Shown piece by piece: positions 60,983 through 64,000 of a stretch of 64,000 nt of DNA (within the stretch, counting starts at the first letter, position 1; each line of letters opens with the position of its first letter). A program made the translations under genes and the position numbers. The notes beneath the pieces were generated by a model that saw only the letters and a list, made by a program, of their open reading frames with translations, ran no database searches and was not told the origin of the DNA. The stretch is from the NCBI RefSeq assembly GCF_029626265.1, contig NZ_JARUBN010000001.1, positions 4,591,001 through 4,655,000 of the forward strand, in the 5' to 3' direction. This DNA comes from Micromonospora sp. WMMD1102 (GTDB lineage: Bacteria; Actinomycetota; Actinomycetes; Mycobacteriales; Micromonosporaceae).

Positions 60983-62236
60983 ATGCCGTTCGAGATCGCC
61001 CGGGTCCGGGCCGCCTACCCCGCCCTCGCCGAGGGATTCGCGCACTTCGACGGGGCCGCCGGCACCCAGGTGGCCGCCCCGGTCGCCGACGCGGTGGCCG
61101 GCGCCATGCGGACCGCGGTGGCGAACCTGAGCAGCGCGCACCTGCCCGGACAGCGCTCCGGCGAACTGGTGGCGGCGGCCCGCCAGGCGGTCGCGGACCT
61201 GGTCGGGGGCGCCCCGGACGGGGTGGTCTTCGGGCCGAGCGCGACCGCGCTGACGTACCACGTCTCCCGGACGCTGGCCCAGCGGTGGCGCCCCGGGGAC
61301 GAGGTGGTGCTCTCCCGGCTCGACCACGACGCGAACGTCCGGCCCTGGGTGCAGGCCGCCGAGGCGACCGGCGCGGTCGTCCGGTGGGCCGAGTTCGACC
61401 CGGAGACCGGCGAACTGCCGACCGGCCAGTACGCCGAGCTGGTCGGCCCGCAGACCCGGGTGGTGGCGCTCACCGCCGCCAGCAACGCCGTCGGCACCGT
61501 GCCGGACGTGGCCGGGATCGCCGCGACCGCGCACGCCGCCGGAGCGCTGGTCTACGTCGACGGGGTGCACGCCACCCCGCACGGCCCGACCGACGTCGCC
61601 GCGCTCGGCGCCGACTTCTACGTGACGAGCGCCTACAAGTGGTCCGGCCCGCACCTCGCCGCCGTCGTCGCCGACCCGGGCCGCTGGGCGGAACTGCGCC
61701 CGGCCAAGCTGCTGCCCTCCCCCGACCGGGCGCCGGAGCGGTTCGAACTCGGCACCCCGAGCTTCCCGCTGCTGGCCGGGATCCGGGCCGCCGTCGACCA
61801 CCTCGCCGGGCTGGACCCGGCGGCCACCGGTGACCGGCGCAGCCGGCTGCGGGCCGGTCTCGCCGCCGCCCTGGAGCACGAGAACCAGCTCTTCACCCGG
61901 CTGCACGCAGGGCTCGCCGAACTGCCCGGGGTGACCATGTACGGCTCACCCCGGCACCGCTGCCCCACCGTCTCGTTCCGGGTCGCCGGCCAGCACCCCG
62001 GGCAGACCGCCGCCGCGCTCGGCGAACACGGGGTCTGCGTCTCGGCCGGCGACTACTACGCGTACGAGTACTTCTCCGCCCTGGGCCTGCGGGAGCGGGG
62101 CGGGGCGGTCCGGGCCAGCGTCTACCACTACAACACCGTCGAGGAGGTCGACCGGCTGCTCGCCGAACTCGACCGGCTGGCGGTGGGCGGGGTCACCGGC
62201 GAAACCGGGCCGGTGGGTGCAGAATTGCTCCGGTGA
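60983..62236 (+). CDS. Cysteine-desulfurase-like PLP enzyme (class V aminotransferase fold)
   Basis: 417 residues. PLP-binding Lys is in FYVTSAYKWSGPHLA. SATALTYHVSRTLAQRW, LTAASNAVGTVPDVAGIA and VDGVHATPHGPTDVAALGAD match the family known as cysteine desulfurase-like proteins, which is distinct from IscS/SufS. The mobile-loop Cys of true desulfurases is not evident, so the reaction is uncertain. ATG with TATCGT seven bases upstream indicates a leaderless message. Its stop overlaps the GNAT gene start (GTGA), so the two are coupled. Confidence 0.85.
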   Translation: MPFEIARVRAAYPALAEGFAHFDGAAGTQVAAPVADAVAGAMRTAVANLSSAHLPGQRSGELVAAARQAVADLVGGAPDGVVFGPSATALTYHVSRTLAQRWRPGDEVVLSRLDHDANVRPWVQAAEATGAVVRWAEFDPETGELPTGQYAELVGPQTRVVALTAASNAVGTVPDVAGIAATAHAAGALVYVDGVHATPHGPTDVAALGADFYVTSAYKWSGPHLAAVVADPGRWAELRPAKLLPSPDRAPERFELGTPSFPLLAGIRAAVDHLAGLDPAATGDRRSRLRAGLAAALEHENQLFTRLHAGLAELPGVTMYGSPRHRCPTVSFRVAGQHPGQTAAALGEHGVCVSAGDYYAYEYFSALGLRERGGAVRASVYHYNTVEEVDRLLAELDRLAVGGVTGETGPVGAELLR

Positions 62237-62517
62237 GCATGATCGTCGAAGAGAACCCCGCCCGTCGCCGCTTCGAGATCCTGGTCGACGACGCCCTGGC
62301 CGGTTTCATCGACTACCAGGTCGTCGCCGGGACCATGGTGCTGGCACACACCGAGGTCGACAAGCAGTTCGAGGGCAAGGGGGTCGGCAGCGCGCTGGCC
62401 CGGGGCACCCTCGACCAGCTCCGCGACCGGGGTGAACAGGTCCGGGTCACCTGCCCGTTCCTGCTCGCCTTCCTCGACCGGCACCCCGAGTACGCCTCGG
62501 TGGTCATCAAGGACTGA
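62233..62517 (+). CDS. GNAT family N-acetyltransferase, short YidJ type
   Basis: 94 residues, a minimal GNAT domain. NPARRRFEILVDDALAGFID and AGTMVLAHTEVDKQFEGKGV precede GSALARGTLDQLRDRGEQVR and CPFLLAFLDRHPEYASVV. The acetyl-CoA binding motif is QFEGKGVGSAL. Such small proteins acetylate unknown amines. Translationally coupled to the desulfurase-like gene. Confidence 0.85.
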   Translation: MSMIVEENPARRRFEILVDDALAGFIDYQVVAGTMVLAHTEVDKQFEGKGVGSALARGTLDQLRDRGEQVRVTCPFLLAFLDRHPEYASVVIKD

Positions 62518-62546
62518 GCCCGCTGGTGATCGACTCTGCGCGCCGG

Positions 62547-62580
62547 CCCGCCCCGGACCGGGGAGGCGATCCGGGGCGGG
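62547..62580. terminator. Terminator hairpin after the GNAT gene
   Basis: CCCGCCCCGGA pairs with TCCGGGGCGGG over a 12-base loop, between convergent genes. Confidence 0.7.
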
Positions 62581-62599
62581 CGTGGGGGTGACGAGCGGG

Positions 62600-62887
62600 T
62601 CATCGGCGTCGGGGCACCCAGTGCAGGATCTGGCCGACGATCAGTGCGGGGTGGGTGTCCGGCAGTTGTTGCAGGGCGCGGGCGAGGTGGGCGCCGAGAT
62701 ACATCAACAGTCCGACCCGGTCGCCGTCGAAGCCGACGAGCAGGACCAGCCGGGCCTGCTGACATGGCCAGGGGTGGTCACACTCGCGGCAGTCGTACGT
62801 CTGGGTCGGGGTGTGTCCGTCGGCCTGGAGTTCGCGTGCGCGTCGTCGTGCGGCGAAGCGTTCCCATCGACTCCGTGGCCCGATCAC
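62600..62887 (-). CDS. Small actinomycete protein of the DUF397/XRE neighbourhood
   Basis: 95 residues from a GTG start, three bases after the stop of the next upstream gene. The N-terminus is basic (RWERFAARRRARELQ). The core TYDCRECDHPWPCQQARLVL has three Cys spaced like a zinc knuckle. The C-terminus is GVHL-like helical (AHLARALQQLPDTHPALIVG). Relatives in Micromonospora sit beside XRE and DUF397 genes and are sometimes named flavin reductase, without support that I can see. No function assigned. Confidence 0.7.
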   Translation of the reverse strand: MIGPRSRWERFAARRRARELQADGHTPTQTYDCRECDHPWPCQQARLVLLVGFDGDRVGLLMYLGAHLARALQQLPDTHPALIVGQILHWVPRRR

Positions 62888-62890
62888 CGG

Positions 62891-63208
62891 TCAGGTCCGT
62901 ACGGCGGGTCGGGCCCGGTCCCGGTGTGCCGGGATGAGGGTTCCGGGGCGACCGTTGCCGAGGTGTCCCCGGCCGGGTGGGTCCGAGGCGGGTCGCTGGT
63001 TGGCTGACCGGCTTCGCGTCGGTGACGTCAGGGCACGGATCTCGGCCCGCTCGGTCTCCGTCAGCTCGACCGCCGGTGGCGGCGACGGATGGCGCGTCGG
63101 GAGCAGTTCCGCCAGGTCGGGGCAGCGCCAGCGCCAGCCGCAGCGGCAGAATCGCCAGAGGCGGCGCCAGTCGCGTCGATGGTAGGGCCGGCTGCGCCAG
63201 AGTCTCAT
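62891..63208 (-). CDS. Small Trp/Arg/Cys-rich protein, unknown function
   Basis: 105 residues from the ATG at 63208. MRLWRSRPYHRRDWRRLWRF and CRCGWRWRCPDLAELL give a Trp/Arg-rich basic start with three cysteines. The rest is Pro/Arg-rich (VELTETERAEIRALTSPTRS). It is followed closely by the 62600-62887 gene. The pair is divergent from the XRE remnant and shares a 200-base intergenic region (63209-63408) that must hold both promoters. I recognise it only by position, as a regular companion of DUF397 loci in this family of bacteria. Confidence 0.6.
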   Translation of the reverse strand: MRLWRSRPYHRRDWRRLWRFCRCGWRWRCPDLAELLPTRHPSPPPAVELTETERAEIRALTSPTRSRSANQRPASDPPGRGHLGNGRPGTLIPAHRDRARPAVRT

Positions 63209-63408
63209 GGTGGTGCCACCCGTCGGCGAATGTGGACGGGGGTGGGTCAGGCTCCGACGCACGGACACCACCCCCGCAGGCATCCCGTCCGCAACGCGGA
63301 TCGGACCTGGACGGGACGCGTGGTTGAAATCATGCTCTCCGTTACGGAACAATCACACCGCGCTCATGAGGTTCTCCGTAGGTTCGAGACGTCCACTTGG
63401 GAGCAGGG

Positions 63409-63579
63409 GTGAACCGAGCACTTCAGATCGCCATGGCCGAGTCCGGCCAGACGGCCGACTCTCTCGCAGCTCAGATCGGCGTCGACCCGAAGGTACGGGA
63501 AGCCCTCAGGGCGGTTGCCCTACCCACCCAGCAGACTCTCGCCCTGATCGAAGAGGTGGCAGCTACATGGCAGACCTGA
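63409..63579 (+). pseudogene. XRE-type regulator reduced to its two ends
   Basis: 56 codons from a GTG with GGGAG upstream. Residues 1-28 (RALQIAMAESGQTADSLAAQ) match the first HTH helix of the XRE regulators that pair with DUF397. From residue 29 the sequence (REALRAVALPTQQTLALIEE VAATW) matches the last 28 residues of such proteins. The 200 or so residues between, including the recognition helix and ligand domain, are missing in frame. It therefore looks like an internal deletion product. The stop lies within the DUF397 start region, as in intact operons. Confidence 0.7.
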
Positions 63580-63770
63580 CCGGCGCCATCTGGCGGAAGT
63601 CGACCCGCAGCGGTAACGGCGGGTCCACCTGCGTCGAGGTGGCGAAGAACCTTCCCGGCGTCGTCGGCGTCCGGGACAGCAAGGACGTGACCGGCCCGGT
63701 GCTGGCGTTCGAGCCGGCCGCGTGGACGAGCTTCGTCAGCCTCGCGAAGGCGATCGGCCCGGTTGGCTGA
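63567..63770 (+). CDS. DUF397 domain protein
   Basis: 67 residues, the usual DUF397 size. ADLTGAIWRKSTRSGNGGST, CVEVAKNLPGVVGVRDSKD and LAFEPAAWTSFVSLAK are the full family pattern. DUF397 proteins are encoded directly after XRE regulators in actinomycetes and probably act as their partners or antagonists. Here the XRE partner is gutted, so this protein may be an orphan. ATG overlaps the end of the XRE remnant; AGAGG lies upstream. Confidence 0.88.
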   Translation: MADLTGAIWRKSTRSGNGGSTCVEVAKNLPGVVGVRDSKDVTGPVLAFEPAAWTSFVSLAKAIGPVG

Positions 63771-63829
63771 ACGTCCGTAGCCACCGGGCGAGCGCCCGGA
63801 CAGTCCGGGGACGGGCTACCGTCGTACCC

Positions 63830-64000
63830 GTGGCGGAGCCGGAAGTGCGCACGACGGGCCGGGCGGGTCGGTGGATCGCGGTTGTGGTCGCGGTGGTGGT
63901 GCTGGCCGCCGCCGTCGTCGGGGTGGGCTTGTGGCGGGGCTGGTTCGCCGACCCGTCGGTCTCGGACGCACCCCGGACCCGCGCCGGCACGGTGCAGACC
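63830..64000 (+). CDS. Membrane-anchored protein, 3' part missing at window edge
   Basis: 57 codons to the end of the window. The first 15 residues are charged (AEPEVRTTGRAGRW), then comes a helix (IAVVVAVVVLAAAVVGVGLW), then a polar region (RGWFADPSVSDAPRTRAGTV). GTG start with a TACCGT hexamer seven bases upstream, a leaderless arrangement. Probably a lipid-free membrane anchor with an exported domain; nothing more can be said. Confidence 0.65.
   Translation, partial: MAEPEVRTTGRAGRWIAVVVAVVVLAAAVVGVGLWRGWFADPSVSDAPRTRAGTVQT

Noticed and set aside
63736..63990. Minus-strand frame at the right edge
   Set aside because: Antisense to the membrane-anchored protein, which has a promoter hexamer and a clear helix.

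Overview
The window is a chromosomal segment from a very GC-rich actinomycete. The gene set (phosphatidylinositol mannoside enzymes, RelA, DUF397 and XRE loci, many WD40 and Pro/Ala-rich proteins, GTG starts, leaderless promoters) points to the Micromonosporaceae, in or near Micromonospora. That placement is inference from gene content and style, not a database match.

Layout. 1-2457: start of a large WD40 protein that runs off the left edge. 2719-7683: complete urea ABC importer urtEDCBA. 7841-11573: PadR regulator with an operator-like palindrome and an ABC exporter. 11643-16053: hisS and a metallo-beta-lactamase hydrolase, then two membrane-anchored cyclophilins. 16124-26990: conserved block relA, apt, secF, secD, yajC, ruvB, ruvA, ruvC, with a probable LexA box before ruvC and a 336-residue homing-endonuclease intein in the RuvB P-loop. 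27210-33843: accessory genes (3-hydroxybutyrate dehydrogenase and GAF/PucR-type regulator, TetR and drug exporter, a frameshifted SDR, a cold-shock-domain protein). 33858-40122: yebC, pdxT, pdxS, a membrane protein, pimA, PIM acyltransferase, pgsA. 40374-46471: second accessory group (EF-G-like GTPase, aldo/keto reductase, primase-polymerase-like protein, WD40 protein). 46451-49082: HIT protein and thrS. 49202-52574: cyclopropane-fatty-acid-synthase-type methyltransferase and a two-component system. 53021-62517: housekeeping and envelope genes (deaminase, methyltransferase, reductase, cold-shock protein, DUF4235/DUF3618/holin-like trio, MscS channel, DUF1206 protein, lipoprotein, cysteine-desulfurase-like enzyme, GNAT). 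62600-64000: a DUF397 locus with a gutted XRE regulator, then a membrane protein cut by the right edge.

How it fits together. Much of the window is the widely conserved actinobacterial run thrS-HIT-pgsA-patA-pimA-pdxS-pdxT-yebC-ruvCAB-yajC-secDF-apt-relA, all on the minus strand and interrupted by two accessory insertions. It joins translation, phospholipid-mannoside synthesis, vitamin B6 synthesis, Holliday-junction processing, secretion and the stringent response. The most notable signals are the RuvB intein with a non-nucleophilic first residue (Pro), a dispersed palindrome with a conserved loop present twice in opposite orientation, a 60-bp in-frame repeat at the pdxS/pdxT junction, several short tandem duplications at gene boundaries, and a strong hairpin inside the tetR coding region. 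I did not see a clearly new multi-gene system. No tRNA, rRNA, CRISPR array or transposase gene was recognised.
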